64,000 bases of DNA from Rhodoferax sp. (GTDB lineage Bacteria; Pseudomonadota; Gammaproteobacteria; Burkholderiales; Burkholderiaceae_C), in assembly GCF_012927445.1 (NCBI RefSeq), contig NZ_JABBPD010000003.1, forward strand, positions 124,001 through 188,000. Reading direction: 5' to 3'. Positions within the stretch are counted from its first letter, which is position 1, and each line of letters begins with the position of its first letter. Below, piece after piece: positions 1 through 11,399 of this stretch. Under the pieces are notes generated by a model. It was given only the letters and a program-made list of their open reading frames with translations. It did not search any database and was not told the DNA's origin. Both the position numbers and the translations under genes were made by a program.

Positions 1-124
1 CCGGATTGTCTGCAAATGCGGACTCGTCAACTTTGGGAAGGTTCTCAAAGTCGTTCAGAATCTCGGGTATGGATGCACGATTGAAGTTGGCCATGCCAAA
101 CACAATGACGCGCGGCAACTTCAT
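1..124 (-). CDS. Partial CDS (5' end only), gene following the TnsA-like gene in a transposition operon
   Basis: The frame opens with an ATG at 124-122 that overlaps the TGA of the upstream TnsA-like gene in an ATGA arrangement, so the two are translationally coupled. It runs open to the left edge of the window, giving about 41 codons beginning MKLPRVIVFGMANFNR. This is too little to identify a domain. In Tn7-type elements the gene after tnsA is normally the DDE transposase tnsB, so that is the expected identity from position, but nothing in these residues proves it. Confidence 0.5.
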   Translation of the reverse strand, partial: MKLPRVIVFGMANFNRASIPEILNDFENLPKVDESAFADNP

Positions 125-759
125 ACCTTCACCACTTTTGTGAAGGAGTTGAGTTGGATCGTGTCAATAGAGTCACATTTGAGGTGACCCCGCGCAAGCA
201 AGGTGAATACGGCTGCCCTCACAAGCATGGCGTCCACGTCGGCAATGTCGTTTTCGATATCCTGCAAGGTGGCGGTTTGCAGAATTGCTTTCTCACAATG
301 ATTCACCAAGTGATCAGTTACCTGACCGCGATGTGCAATCAAATGTTGCAGGATTGAAGACCAGTTGTCGTACCTGATGCGGTTCGTCTCAAAATCCGCG
401 ATGTTGACAATCTTGACGTGGGCCTTATTGTCTTCGGCCCACCTGCAAAACTGGTTAAATGCCGACGTCTCAGTACCTGTGATTTCGACATCCGAAGGTC
501 GCTTCAAAATATAAAAGGTAGCAACACCACCACAAATCGCCCAAAAATCAACCATTTGGCGGGGTTTGGTATTGGGAATTAGCAAGGGACGTTCACAGAC
601 GGTGGACACGTCAACATTTGCTTCCAAATCGATAAATTGGCACAGTGCAGGCTTACCGTACAAAGTCATGCGTCGCCCCGCCTTTTGGCTATACACATCA
701 ATACGATAGGAACCGTACGGTTGCTGATCGCTTGCAGAGGCGGTATAGGTCAAGGTCAT
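121..759 (-). CDS. TnsA-like transposition protein, apparently without a full catalytic set
   Basis: A 212-residue protein whose residues about 38-90 follow the layout of the TnsA endonuclease core: a segment like LE-x-DxxV (here DLEANVDV, 44-51), then a proline-containing strand (ERPLLIP), a DF pair (D71-F72 in MVDFWAI) and a strand ending in lysine (YILKRP, K86). In Tn7 TnsA the catalytic residues are E63, D114, Q130 and K132. Aligned by eye, D71 and K86 are kept, but the Glu position reads Ala and the Gln position reads Ile. Either the homology is distant or the nuclease is dead. The gene is coupled by an ATGA overlap to the next gene on the left and lies just inside a block of repeated motifs typical of a transposon end. 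The base composition is more AT-rich than the flanking chromosome. TnsA-like is a structural guess; function is unproven. Confidence 0.45.
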   Translation of the reverse strand: MTLTYTASASDQQPYGSYRIDVYSQKAGRRMTLYGKPALCQFIDLEANVDVSTVCERPLLIPNTKPRQMVDFWAICGGVATFYILKRPSDVEITGTETSAFNQFCRWAEDNKAHVKIVNIADFETNRIRYDNWSSILQHLIAHRGQVTDHLVNHCEKAILQTATLQDIENDIADVDAMLVRAAVFTLLARGHLKCDSIDTIQLNSFTKVVKV

Positions 760-809
760 GACATTTGTTCTAAATCATTGATTTGTATTTATAGGCTCGC
801 TTCTGGAGA

Positions 810-1065
810 TGTCAAATTTACTTCGCAACAAAAGGAAGTAAAAGTGACACAGACTTGTGTGTAACCCGCATGAAGCCTCGCTTTCAGCGCAGCAGATACG
901 ATTTCATCGTCTTTCAGATAGCATGACAAATGCGCCAAGTGTCATATTTACTTCCCGAATCCGCCAAATGACAGATTTACTTCCTACTTCTGCGAAGTAA
1001 AAGTGACCCACTTATGGGGTGCTTCCAATGAAAGCCGAATTTATAGATGTGTCACATTTATTTCG
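810..1065. repeat. Six copies of a 15-bp motif, TGTCAnnTTTACTTC, at the transposon end
   Basis: Forward copies lie at 810-824, 940-954, 969-983 (TGACA variant) and 1050-1064 (ATTTATTTC variant). Inverted copies (GAAGTAAAAGTGACA type) lie at 835-849 and 994-1008, the latter reading GACC at its end. The copies at 810 and 835 form a near-perfect inverted pair. The copy at 1050 runs almost into the start codon at 1070. The layout resembles TnsB/TniA-binding repeats; otherwise the stretch 760-1069 holds no gene. Confidence 0.75.
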
Positions 1066-1069
1066 CCGG

Positions 1070-2194
1070 ATGACCGTCCAGCAACCCAGTCTGACCGACG
1101 ATCTCGGTGCTTACCTTCACTTCATGGTTGAAGTGGATGGCTCTGATTTGTTTTTATCAGTAGGCGCTGTGCCCACCGTTAAAGTCGAAGGCAACATGCG
1201 CAAGTTAGATATGCCTGCGCTGCAAGCCAATCGGGTCAAAGAGCTTGCCTACTCCATGATGAATGAATCACAGATGCGTCAGTTTGAGGCGGATCTGGAA
1301 TGTGATCTCGCCGTCGGGATTGAATCGCTTGGGCGCTTTCGGTTGAATGTTTTTTTTCAGCGTGGCCAAGTCGGCATGGTTGTGCGATACGTCAAAAACA
1401 AAATTCCTTCCATCGCTAACCTCAAATTGCCGGCCATCTTGCAGAAGTTGGCCATGCTGAAGCGCGGCCTGATCCTGGTGGTGGGTGCTGCGGGTTCGGG
1501 CAAATCAACCACACTGGCCTCCATGCTTGACTATCGAAATGAGGAAGCTCCCGGTCACATCCTGACCATTGAAGATCCCATTGAATTTCTTCATCCGCAT
1601 AAACAGTGTGTGGTGGACCAGCGTGAAGTTGGCCTGGATACCCATTCGTTTGATGAGGCACTCAGACACGCCATGCGTGAAGCACCGGACGTGATCATGA
1701 TTGGTGAGATCCGCGACCTCATGACCATGCAGCACGCCATGAACTATGCAGAAACCGGTCATCTGTGTCTCTCGACCTTGCACGCCAATAACGCCAATCA
1801 GGCAATTGAACGCATCATCAATTTTTTCCCGGTAGAGTCAAGAAAACAGACTCTGATGGATCTTTCTCTCAATCTCAAAGGTGTGGTTGCGCAGCGTTTG
1901 ATTCAGGGCACGAGCAACAAGTTAGTTCCGGCGACCGAAATCATGTTGCAATCCCCTTTCATTTCTGACCTGATCCAGAAAGGTCAGATCGACCAGATCA
2001 AGGCCGCTATTGCCAAAAGTGTTGAGATTGGAATGCACACCTTTGACCAGTCCTTGTTCGATCTGTTCACTCGGCATGACATCACCTTGGCACAGGCCAT
2101 TGATTACGCGGACTCCAAGACTGACTTGTCGCTTCATATCAGGCTCAGCGCCGGCAAACCACCGGAATCAAATGGTTTGACTATTGAACGATAG
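1070..2194 (+). CDS. PilT/PilU-family type IV pilus retraction ATPase
   Basis: A hexameric AAA+-like motor ATPase of the PilT/PilU group, 374 residues. The N-terminal PAS-like domain carries the family signature GSDLFLSVGAVP near residue 22. The Walker A is GAAGSGKSTTL (about 138-148), the Asp box is TIEDPIEF, the Walker B is DVIMIGEIRD (about 207-216) and the His box is STLHANNANQAIERI. The PilT AIRNLIRE motif is replaced by FISDLIQKGQ, closer to PilU. The start is uncertain: an ATG at 1028 and a GTG at 1019 are in frame, but they would add residues encoded by transposon-end repeat sequence, so the ATG at 1070, which begins the conserved region, is preferred. No clear Shine-Dalgarno is seen at any of them. 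A PilB-like gene follows after 17 bp. Without pilA, pilC or pilM-Q nearby this is an orphan motor pair. Confidence 0.85.
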   Translation: MTVQQPSLTDDLGAYLHFMVEVDGSDLFLSVGAVPTVKVEGNMRKLDMPALQANRVKELAYSMMNESQMRQFEADLECDLAVGIESLGRFRLNVFFQRGQVGMVVRYVKNKIPSIANLKLPAILQKLAMLKRGLILVVGAAGSGKSTTLASMLDYRNEEAPGHILTIEDPIEFLHPHKQCVVDQREVGLDTHSFDEALRHAMREAPDVIMIGEIRDLMTMQHAMNYAETGHLCLSTLHANNANQAIERIINFFPVESRKQTLMDLSLNLKGVVAQRLIQGTSNKLVPATEIMLQSPFISDLIQKGQIDQIKAAIAKSVEIGMHTFDQSLFDLFTRHDITLAQAIDYADSKTDLSLHIRLSAGKPPESNGLTIER

Positions 2195-2211
2195 CAACGC
2201 GGTACCCCTCC

Positions 2212-4629
2212 ATGGTCTGGCCCCTGCCCTCCAAACTCCAGTTCGCCCCTGATGCGGGGGCACTGGCGACGCTCGAGGTCGAGGTTCACCTGCTTGATGG
2301 GCAACTCATTCGCGGCTCAATGCCTTCCGATGAAAATCTGTCTGCAATCTCTGAACTGAAATTGATATTTATGGGGCAAGAGATCGCCCTTCCAGTTTCT
2401 GACATTCGCAGCGTGGCGTGCGCAGGTTTGCTTATGGCCGAAACTGATTCGGACTTACTCTCGGAACATGCGCACCGTCTTGAACACGAAGATGCTCTCA
2501 TTTTTCATGCTCTTTTTATTGATGGAAAAACACTGGATGGTCAGACCTGTGGCTATGTAAACATGCGCGCCGGCGGTGTTTACCTTTATGTTCGGCAAGA
2601 AGATTCCCGGTTCATTGCCCTGTGGGTACCCAGAAACTCGCTTCAAAGTATTCGTATTGACTCCCCTGACCCGGCCGTCTTGTCGCACGTATCTGCTGAG
2701 TTGGCCGTGCCGGCAGAAGAATCCATTGTGACGGCGACTCTGCCACAGGTATCAGGGCTGGCCAGCAACATGGACGAACTCGCCATCCTGCTGGAGGACG
2801 CCCGCGGGAAACCCATGATTACAGCCGCCCAGGCCTTGTTTGAGCTCAAACTGATGGACGAGGCGACGTTTCTTGATTTGCAAAGCGACAAGTCTGGAAA
2901 ACTACGAACCTATATTGATGACCAGCTGGCCAAGTCTGACACCTTCAAACTGCAACTTGAGCACGCCAGAGCGCGTATGGTCAAGACGCCCGAGGTTAAC
3001 GCCGATACATTCCAGATTGATTCGCAGGCTCTAACCAAGATTTCCTGGAATATTGCTACTAGACAATCGGTGGTGCCGCTGGGAATGATTTCGGGGACGC
3101 TCTACGTGGCGTCATCCGCGCCCATGAGTCGGGAGTTGGAAGACCGGTTAAGCATGATTGCCGGTTGCCATCTTGCGCTGGTCTGGGCATCCAAAGCGCA
3201 TATCGATGCAAGGATTACCCGGGAAACTCAAATCATTCTGCCCATTCAAGACAGCCCAGCGAGCGTGCTGGTCATAAAAACAGGGGCGCCTGAAGCGGCC
3301 GTGCAGGATCTTCAGACCTTGCTGATGTCTGCTCAGAATGAGATCAAAGTAGAAGGCGCAGAAGTCCACAGCAATGCAGTTGATGAGCGTTCCAGCGTTG
3401 TGTTGTTGGTTAAACGCATGATCATGGATGCGCACAAACAAAAGGCCTCGGATATTCATATTGAGACCAACCCTGGAGAAGAGCCTTCGCGGGTTCGCTT
3501 TCGCATTGACGGTGATCTGGAAGAGTATCTGAAGCTGCCAACGGATTTGCGCGCCGCGTTGGTATCCCGCATCAAGGTGATGAGCAAACTCGATATTTCA
3601 GAGCGACGACGTCCGCAGGACGGAAAAATCAATTTTTCTGATTTTTCTGATATCAAGCTCGAATTGCGTGTCGCCATTCTTCCGACCCATGACAATTTGG
3701 AAGATGTCGTGATGCGCTTGCTGGCATCGTCAAAACCGATTCCGTTGGCCCAGTTGGGGTTTTCTACGCGTGATGCCGAAATCGTGAAACGGTTATCGCA
3801 GCACCCCTACGGACTTTTTCTTGCCTGTGGTCCGACAGGCTCAGGCAAGACGACCACCCTGCACTCCTTGCTCAGTGAAATCAACACCGAGAGTCGAAAA
3901 ATATGGACCGCTGAAGATCCAATTGAAATCACCCAGTCCGGCTTGCGCCAACTTCAGGTCAACCCGAAGATTGGGCTGACTTTTGCTGCGGCTATGCGCG
4001 CTTTCTTGCGGGCCGATCCGGATGTCGTCATGATCGGCGAGGTGCGGGACGATGAGACGGCGCGTGTTTGCATTGAGGCCTCTCTCACCGGTCACCTGGT
4101 TTTTTCAACGTTGCACACCAATGGTGCGGCAGAAAGTGTTGTCCGTTTGCTGGACTTGGGCATGGATCCGTTGAACTTTGGGGATTCCCTGATCGGTATC
4201 GTGGCCCAGCGGCTGGTTCGCAGCCTGTGCAAATATTGTGCGACGACCAAGGTGCTGACTACCGAAGAATCTGATGCACTTGTGCATGAATACATCGAGG
4301 GTACAGAGGTCCCACTGGAAGAAGGACGCAAGCGCCTTTGGACTGCGGCCTCCGCGAGCTCAAGCGACCCTGCCGCATCGGTAGTCTCCGTGCATGAGGC
4401 GGTGGGTTGTGAGCGGTGTGGAGGGCGAGGCTATAAAGGCCGCTTGGGCATTTATGAAGTCCTGGAAAACGTGGGAGGCATGAAACACAAAATCCAGACG
4501 CGGGCACCGACTTCAGAAATTTTTGCCGAAGCCTCCCGGGCCGGCATGCGGACCTTGCGCCAGGATGCGCTTGAAAAAGTAGTGGCTGGCTTGATTGATT
4601 TGCCGCAGGCCAGAACCGTTTACGCCTGA
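2212..4629 (+). CDS. PilB/GspE-family assembly ATPase with an extra N-terminal module
   Basis: A type IV pilus or type II secretion assembly ATPase, 805 residues against roughly 570 for typical PilB. Residues about 200-370 look like the GspE/MshE N-terminal region. The motor domain has Walker A CGPTGSGKTTTL (about 538-549), Asp box TAEDPIE, Walker B DVVMIGEVRD (about 603) and His box STLHTNGAAESVVRLLD. The zinc-binding tetracysteine is present as LCKYC near 673 and CERCGGRGYKG near 733. The first 165 residues are not usual. They form what look like two related beta-rich units, one around VHLLDGQLIRGSM and one around LFIDGKTLDGQTCG, possibly LSm- or PilZ-like folds, which I cannot assign. The gene follows the PilU-like gene by 17 bp and is surely co-transcribed. 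Its stop is one base from the convergent cyclase stop. Confidence 0.88.
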   Translation: MVWPLPSKLQFAPDAGALATLEVEVHLLDGQLIRGSMPSDENLSAISELKLIFMGQEIALPVSDIRSVACAGLLMAETDSDLLSEHAHRLEHEDALIFHALFIDGKTLDGQTCGYVNMRAGGVYLYVRQEDSRFIALWVPRNSLQSIRIDSPDPAVLSHVSAELAVPAEESIVTATLPQVSGLASNMDELAILLEDARGKPMITAAQALFELKLMDEATFLDLQSDKSGKLRTYIDDQLAKSDTFKLQLEHARARMVKTPEVNADTFQIDSQALTKISWNIATRQSVVPLGMISGTLYVASSAPMSRELEDRLSMIAGCHLALVWASKAHIDARITRETQIILPIQDSPASVLVIKTGAPEAAVQDLQTLLMSAQNEIKVEGAEVHSNAVDERSSVVLLVKRMIMDAHKQKASDIHIETNPGEEPSRVRFRIDGDLEEYLKLPTDLRAALVSRIKVMSKLDISERRRPQDGKINFSDFSDIKLELRVAILPTHDNLEDVVMRLLASSKPIPLAQLGFSTRDAEIVKRLSQHPYGLFLACGPTGSGKTTTLHSLLSEINTESRKIWTAEDPIEITQSGLRQLQVNPKIGLTFAAAMRAFLRADPDVVMIGEVRDDETARVCIEASLTGHLVFSTLHTNGAAESVVRLLDLGMDPLNFGDSLIGIVAQRLVRSLCKYCATTKVLTTEESDALVHEYIEGTEVPLEEGRKRLWTAASASSSDPAASVVSVHEAVGCERCGGRGYKGRLGIYEVLENVGGMKHKIQTRAPTSEIFAEASRAGMRTLRQDALEKVVAGLIDLPQARTVYA

Positions 4630-4630
4630 A

Positions 4631-5551
4631 TCAGGACACTGAAAAACCAACCGTCGGGGCACTTGGATCGGCAAACGAGGAGCCGAGTGCAATTTCACCG
4701 CGTCCATGCAAGACACATTCTTCACGCCGGAGCAGCAAGTCTGAGCCGCCACCCGAAAAACGAACCCAACAGCCGTAGGAGCTGACATCGACCAGCATCA
4801 CGCTGCCATTTCGCCAGTCAATGCGGGCATGCGTTCGGGAAACGCGGGGATCGTTGATGACAAATTCAACTTGACGTATGCGCCCAATGTGAATCGGCAG
4901 CTCGAACGATTTGAAAGTCTTGACGGTGTCCTTCCAGGTCAGCTCAATCTGTCCGCCCAACGCATCCTTATTACTGGCGTCGAGCAAGGGGTCAAGTTCC
5001 GCCTGCATCGTCAAAAAATCGGAGGCGACATCATCCTGCCACTCGACCTGGTAAACCGTACAGGGCTCGGCCCGTCCCCGAATGCTGATGGGCCCCAGAA
5101 TACGAAAACGCACGCCATCGGCTTCGTCAGCACCCGTCAGCGCTGCGCTATTGGCCCATATCTGCTGAGGACCGGAAAGGTCACTCAGGCGAGCCGCGAC
5201 ATTTACGGCATCCCCATAACAATCTCCGTCCACCAGTTCGACATCGCCACTGGCAACGCCTATGCGGATCGGCAGGCGGTTGGCAGCCGGCATTTGGGCC
5301 ATGCGCCTGAGGTGACTGCGCTGCATCTCCACCACGGCATCGATGGCCGACGGGTTGTCATCAAACAGCGCCAGTACGCCATCCCCCAGCATTTTGACCA
5401 CACGTCCGCCGTGCGATTCAACTATTTTGGCAATCCAGTTCGTTACCTGCGTAATCGCCTGTGTTGCCTTGGCATTGCCCAGGGCTTCAAAGACACCTGT
5501 GCTGCCAAAAAGATCGGTGAATACAACCGTAGTGTGAACGCCCATTCCCAA
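4631..5551 (-). CDS. Class III adenylate cyclase with C-terminal FHA domain
   Basis: Makes cAMP from ATP and reads a phosphothreonine signal through FHA. The catalytic domain spans about 1-170 of 306 residues. Metal-binding aspartates are D13 (VVFTDLFGST) and D57 (KMLGDG). Adenine-specifying K53 and D110 (GDCYGD) match the Lys/Asp pair of adenylate rather than guanylate cyclases. The transition-state pair N117 and R121 (VNVAAR) is present, so the enzyme looks competent. Residues about 205-305 form an FHA domain with GR, SRTHARI and a DVSSYGCWV strand. There is no membrane segment, so it should be soluble. It converges with the two pilus-motor genes and lies 51 bp downstream of ldcA, probably as the last gene of that minus-strand unit. 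A link between cAMP or FHA signalling and the motors is inferred from position only. Confidence 0.88.
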   Translation of the reverse strand: MGMGVHTTVVFTDLFGSTGVFEALGNAKATQAITQVTNWIAKIVESHGGRVVKMLGDGVLALFDDNPSAIDAVVEMQRSHLRRMAQMPAANRLPIRIGVASGDVELVDGDCYGDAVNVAARLSDLSGPQQIWANSAALTGADEADGVRFRILGPISIRGRAEPCTVYQVEWQDDVASDFLTMQAELDPLLDASNKDALGGQIELTWKDTVKTFKSFELPIHIGRIRQVEFVINDPRVSRTHARIDWRNGSVMLVDVSSYGCWVRFSGGGSDLLLRREECVLHGRGEIALGSSFADPSAPTVGFSVS

Positions 5552-5602
5552 CCGATTCCGTTTCTTAAGATTGAGGACAGTTTAGGTCATATCCGAGACG
5601 CA

Positions 5603-6604
5603 TCAGAGGTGACCCCAAAACAGCAGGGCATCGCGCCCTTCCACCACCAGATCAGTTTTTGCACCTACCGGCAAAATGACTTTGGTGGCGACATGACCGT
5701 AGGGCAAATTGGTAAGCACCGGCACCTTGAGCTGCTGGCGTAGCCAGTTCACCACGCTCTGCAACTTGAAACCCCGGTCGTGGGGGACCAGCTTGAATGC
5801 CGTAAATTGACCCAGCACAATTGCTTTTTGACGTGCCAGTACGCCGGCGTGCAGCAGTTGGGTGAGCATGCGTTCAATCCGATACGGATGCTCACCCACG
5901 TCTTCCAGAAACAGGATGCCCCCTTTAATCATCGGAAAATAAGGGGTGCCCAGCAAGGAGACCAATACCGACAGGTTGCCCCCCCAAATGGTCGAGTTCT
6001 TTATACTAAATTCGGCTCTAGCCCCCGTGTCTTCTGCGGGAGTAGCTATTGAATTGGTAGTGGTTGGGTGTGTCTCCCGATTTTGACGCCAACCTGCCCC
6101 CTCCCCTTGCCCACTGATGAGATCGTCAAAGCAGGCCTCCATGATGTCGTCGGGTACCTGCTCTTTCCCGCCAGCTGGGCCATCGGCCTGGTTCGTCTTG
6201 CCGCCAACCCCGAAGCCTTCGCACAATGCCGGTCCGGCCCAAGTTACATCACCGGTGCGGGCCAGTACGGCGCTCTGAAACGCCGTGAAATCGCTGATGC
6301 CGACAAACAGCGTGCCCTTTTCAATGGCTTTGGCGACCTTTTTGTAGTTAATACCACTCAGAATGCGGGTCAGGCCATAGCCGCCTCGTGATACCAAAGC
6401 GACGTCGGCGCCGCTGGCGGCTGCACGGTGGATGGCGGCGAGCCGGGTTTCGTCGTCACCGGCAAAACGCAGATGACTGGCTAGCGCCGCTTCATCAATT
6501 TCAACGTCGTGCCCCAGCGTTTTGAGTCGCGCCACACCACGCCGGAACGCCGCCTTGTCACGCACGGCACCGGAAGGAGAGTAGATATAGATGTGTTTTT
6601 TCAC
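5603..6604 (-). CDS. ldcA: LD-carboxypeptidase (peptidase family S66, LdcA-like) with an in-frame repeat insertion
   Basis: Cleaves the terminal D-alanine from murein tetrapeptides during cytoplasmic peptidoglycan recycling. The protein has 333 residues if the GTG at 6604 is used. That GTG lies four bases after the stop of the TadA-fusion gene, which implies coupling; an upstream in-frame extension has no family support. Catalytic elements are visible: Ser in FVGISDFTAF, Glu in LFLEDVGEHPYRIERM and His in PYGHVATK, plus the SRGGYGLTRIL strand. Between about residues 181 and 197, just before the conserved STIWGGNLSVL, sits a 17-residue tract encoded by a copy of the dispersed repeat (6014-6063). 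The region around it is low in conservation, so the insert probably forms an exposed loop and the enzyme should still be active. Confidence 0.88.
   Translation of the reverse strand: MKKHIYIYSPSGAVRDKAAFRRGVARLKTLGHDVEIDEAALASHLRFAGDDETRLAAIHRAAASGADVALVSRGGYGLTRILSGINYKKVAKAIEKGTLFVGISDFTAFQSAVLARTGDVTWAGPALCEGFGVGGKTNQADGPAGGKEQVPDDIMEACFDDLISGQGEGAGWRQNRETHPTTTNSIATPAEDTGARAEFSIKNSTIWGGNLSVLVSLLGTPYFPMIKGGILFLEDVGEHPYRIERMLTQLLHAGVLARQKAIVLGQFTAFKLVPHDRGFKLQSVVNWLRQQLKVPVLTNLPYGHVATKVILPVGAKTDLVVEGRDALLFWGHL
6014..6063 (-). repeat. Dispersed palindromic repeat, copy A (inside ldcA)
   Basis: On the minus strand: CACTACCAATTCAATAGC, TACTCCCGC, a variable part and ACGGGGGCTAGAGCC. It is read in frame in ldcA as NSIATPAEDTGARA. 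Confidence 0.85.
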
Positions 6605-6608
6605 GAGC

Positions 6609-8003
<1,395 letters not shown>

Positions 8004-8046
8004 TTAAGCCCACGTCCGGGATGCCCTCACGGCACCGCGGCCTGCC

Positions 8047-9657
8047 TCATTCCCACTCAATGGTGGCGGGTGGCTTGCTGCTGACGTCATAGGTCACACG
8101 GTTGATGCCGCGCACTTCGTTGATGATGCGGCTGGACACTTTTTTGAGCAGCGCGTAAGGCAGTTCGGCCCAGTCGGCCGTCATGAAATCGCTGGTTTGC
8201 ACTGCGCGCAAGGCCACCACGTAATCGTAGGTGCGGCCATCGCCCATCACGCCCACGCTCTTGACCGGCAAGAACACGGTGAACGCCTGGCTGGTCAGGT
8301 CGTACCAGCTTTTGCCACTTTCTTCATCAATGAAGTTACGCAGCTCTTCAATGAAGATGGCGTCGGCTTTGCGCAATAAATCGGCATATTCCTTCTTCAC
8401 CTCACCCAGAATCCGCACGCCCAAACCTGGACCCGGGAATGGATGACGGTACACCATGTGGTACGGCAAGCCCAGCGCCACGCCCAACTCACGGACTTCG
8501 TCCTTGAATAATTCGCGGAGCGGCTCCAGCAATTTGAGGCCCAGCAGTTCCGGCAAACCACCCACGTTGTGATGGCTCTTGATGACCACAGCTTTTTTAG
8601 ACTTGGCAGCACCCGACTCAATCACGTCAGGGTAAATGGTGCCCTGCGCCAGCCATGCCACATGCCGCGAATGATCGTTTTTGAGTTTGCCAGCTTCCGC
8701 CTTGAACACTTCGACAAATTCGCGGCCAATGATCTTGCGCTTGGCTTCAGGTTCGCTCACGCCCGCCAGATGACCCAAAAACTGATCAGCAGCATCGACC
8801 CGAATCACCTTGGCGTGCAGCTTGCCGACAAACATCTCCATCACCATGTCGCCTTCGTTCAGGCGCAACAAACCATGGTCAACGAACACGCAGGTGAGCT
8901 GGTCGCCAATGGCGCGGTGAATCAGCGCCGCCGCCACCGATGAATCGACCCCACCGGACAAGCCCAAAATGACTTCATCGGTGCCGACCTGAGCGCGGAT
9001 TTGTTCTACCGCCTCGCTGATGTAGTCACCCATGATCCAGTCAGGCCGGGTGCCGCAGATGTCCAGAACAAAACGTTCCAGAATTGCCGCGCCGCGCTTG
9101 GTGTGCGTGACTTCAGGGTGAAACTGCACGCCGTAAAAGCGGCGATCTTCGTCGGCCATGCCGGCAATCGGGCAGCTGTCGGTGCTGGCCATCACTTTGA
9201 AGCCATGCGGCAGTTCGGTGACCTTGTCGCCATGGCTCATCCACACCTGCAACATGCCGTGCCCCATGGCGGTTGTGTAGTCCTGAATGCCTTCCAGCAA
9301 CTGGGTATGGCCGTGCGCACGCACATCGGCTGGGCCAAACTCACGTTTGTGCCCGCTTTGCACGATGCCACCCAACTGGTGTGCCATGGTTTGCATGCCG
9401 TAACAAATGCCAAGCACCGGCACCCCCAATTCGAACACCGCTTGCGGCGCTTTGTCCGTGGTTTCTTCGTACACACTGGCGTGACTGCCCGAAAGGATGA
9501 TGCCCTTGAGCTTGCCGTCACGGGCATAAGCACGAATCCAGTCATCGGTCACATCACAGGGATGAACTTCGCAAAAAACATGCGCTTCACGGATGCGACG
9601 CGCAATCAGTTGGGTGACTTGGGATCCAAAGTCGAGGATGAGAATTTTTTGATGCAT
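8047..9657 (-). CDS. guaA: GMP synthase (glutamine-hydrolysing)
   Basis: Converts XMP to GMP with ATP and glutamine, the last step of guanine nucleotide synthesis. The protein has 536 residues, normal for the family. The N-terminal class I amidotransferase domain shows the nucleophile Cys in [15 protein letters not shown] and the His-Glu pair in FHPEVTHT. The ATP-pyrophosphatase domain has the PP-loop [11 protein letters not shown]. The C-terminal dimerisation domain ends in the conserved [10 protein letters not shown]. guaB lies 135 bp upstream on the same strand, so IMP to XMP to GMP is encoded as a unit. The gap between them carries a GC-rich repeat rather than a simple intercistronic spacer. 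Confidence 0.98.
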   Translation of the reverse strand: MHQKILILDFGSQVTQLIARRIREAHVFCEVHPCDVTDDWIRAYARDGKLKGIILSGSHASVYEETTDKAPQAVFELGVPVLGICYGMQTMAHQLGGIVQSGHKREFGPADVRAHGHTQLLEGIQDYTTAMGHGMLQVWMSHGDKVTELPHGFKVMASTDSCPIAGMADEDRRFYGVQFHPEVTHTKRGAAILERFVLDICGTRPDWIMGDYISEAVEQIRAQVGTDEVILGLSGGVDSSVAAALIHRAIGDQLTCVFVDHGLLRLNEGDMVMEMFVGKLHAKVIRVDAADQFLGHLAGVSEPEAKRKIIGREFVEVFKAEAGKLKNDHSRHVAWLAQGTIYPDVIESGAAKSKKAVVIKSHHNVGGLPELLGLKLLEPLRELFKDEVRELGVALGLPYHMVYRHPFPGPGLGVRILGEVKKEYADLLRKADAIFIEELRNFIDEESGKSWYDLTSQAFTVFLPVKSVGVMGDGRTYDYVVALRAVQTSDFMTADWAELPYALLKKVSSRIINEVRGINRVTYDVSSKPPATIEWE

Positions 9658-9721
9658 GGCAGAAGAGATATGTTCAGTTCGCGTGCCTTATCCCAGGAAC
9701 ACCGCAGATCTGACTTTGCCA

Positions 9722-9792
9722 GTCTGCTGGTGTTGCCCCCTGCAAAGGGGGTGGCGCAGCGACACGACGTGCGCGCAGCCTGGGGTTGTTGC
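9722..9792. repeat. GC-rich hairpin repeat, copy 1 (guaA-guaB spacer)
   Basis: The core CCCCCTGCAAAGGGGG forms a hairpin and is followed by a GCAGCGACACGACGTGC tract and a CCTGGGG tail. A related arrangement (CCCCCTCGGGGGG, then CAGCGAGGACACG, then GAGCGTGGGGGC) occurs at 27250-27321 at the start of yejF, so the two are copies of one family. On the minus strand it separates guaB from guaA and could act as a processing or attenuation hairpin. Confidence 0.6.
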
Positions 9793-11304
<1,512 letters not shown>

Positions 11305-11399
11305 TTACCCCGAACGAGATCGTCAAAAAAGAACAAATGACGCGACCCAAGGCAAATGTGTCCTGTAAAAAATAGTCGGGTGCGGGCTAAACTCCGGCT

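Larger units (their letters stand above)
1..1066. mobile_element. Right part of a Tn7/Tn5053-like transposon (left part lies outside the window)
   Basis: The segment holds two coupled minus-strand genes read inward from the right end and about 300 bp of noncoding DNA with six copies of a 15-bp motif, as expected for multiple transposase-binding sites at an element end. It is AT-richer than the flanking DNA. The exact terminus is not resolved: no target-site duplication can be checked because the other end is missing, and motif copies reach to 1065, five bases before the pilU-like ATG. Confidence 0.55.

Noticed and set aside
171..187. GTCACATTT followed by GTGAC inside the TnsA-like gene, similar to the transposon-end motif
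   Set aside because: It lacks the ACTTC half of the motif and lies in coding sequence, so it is probably chance.
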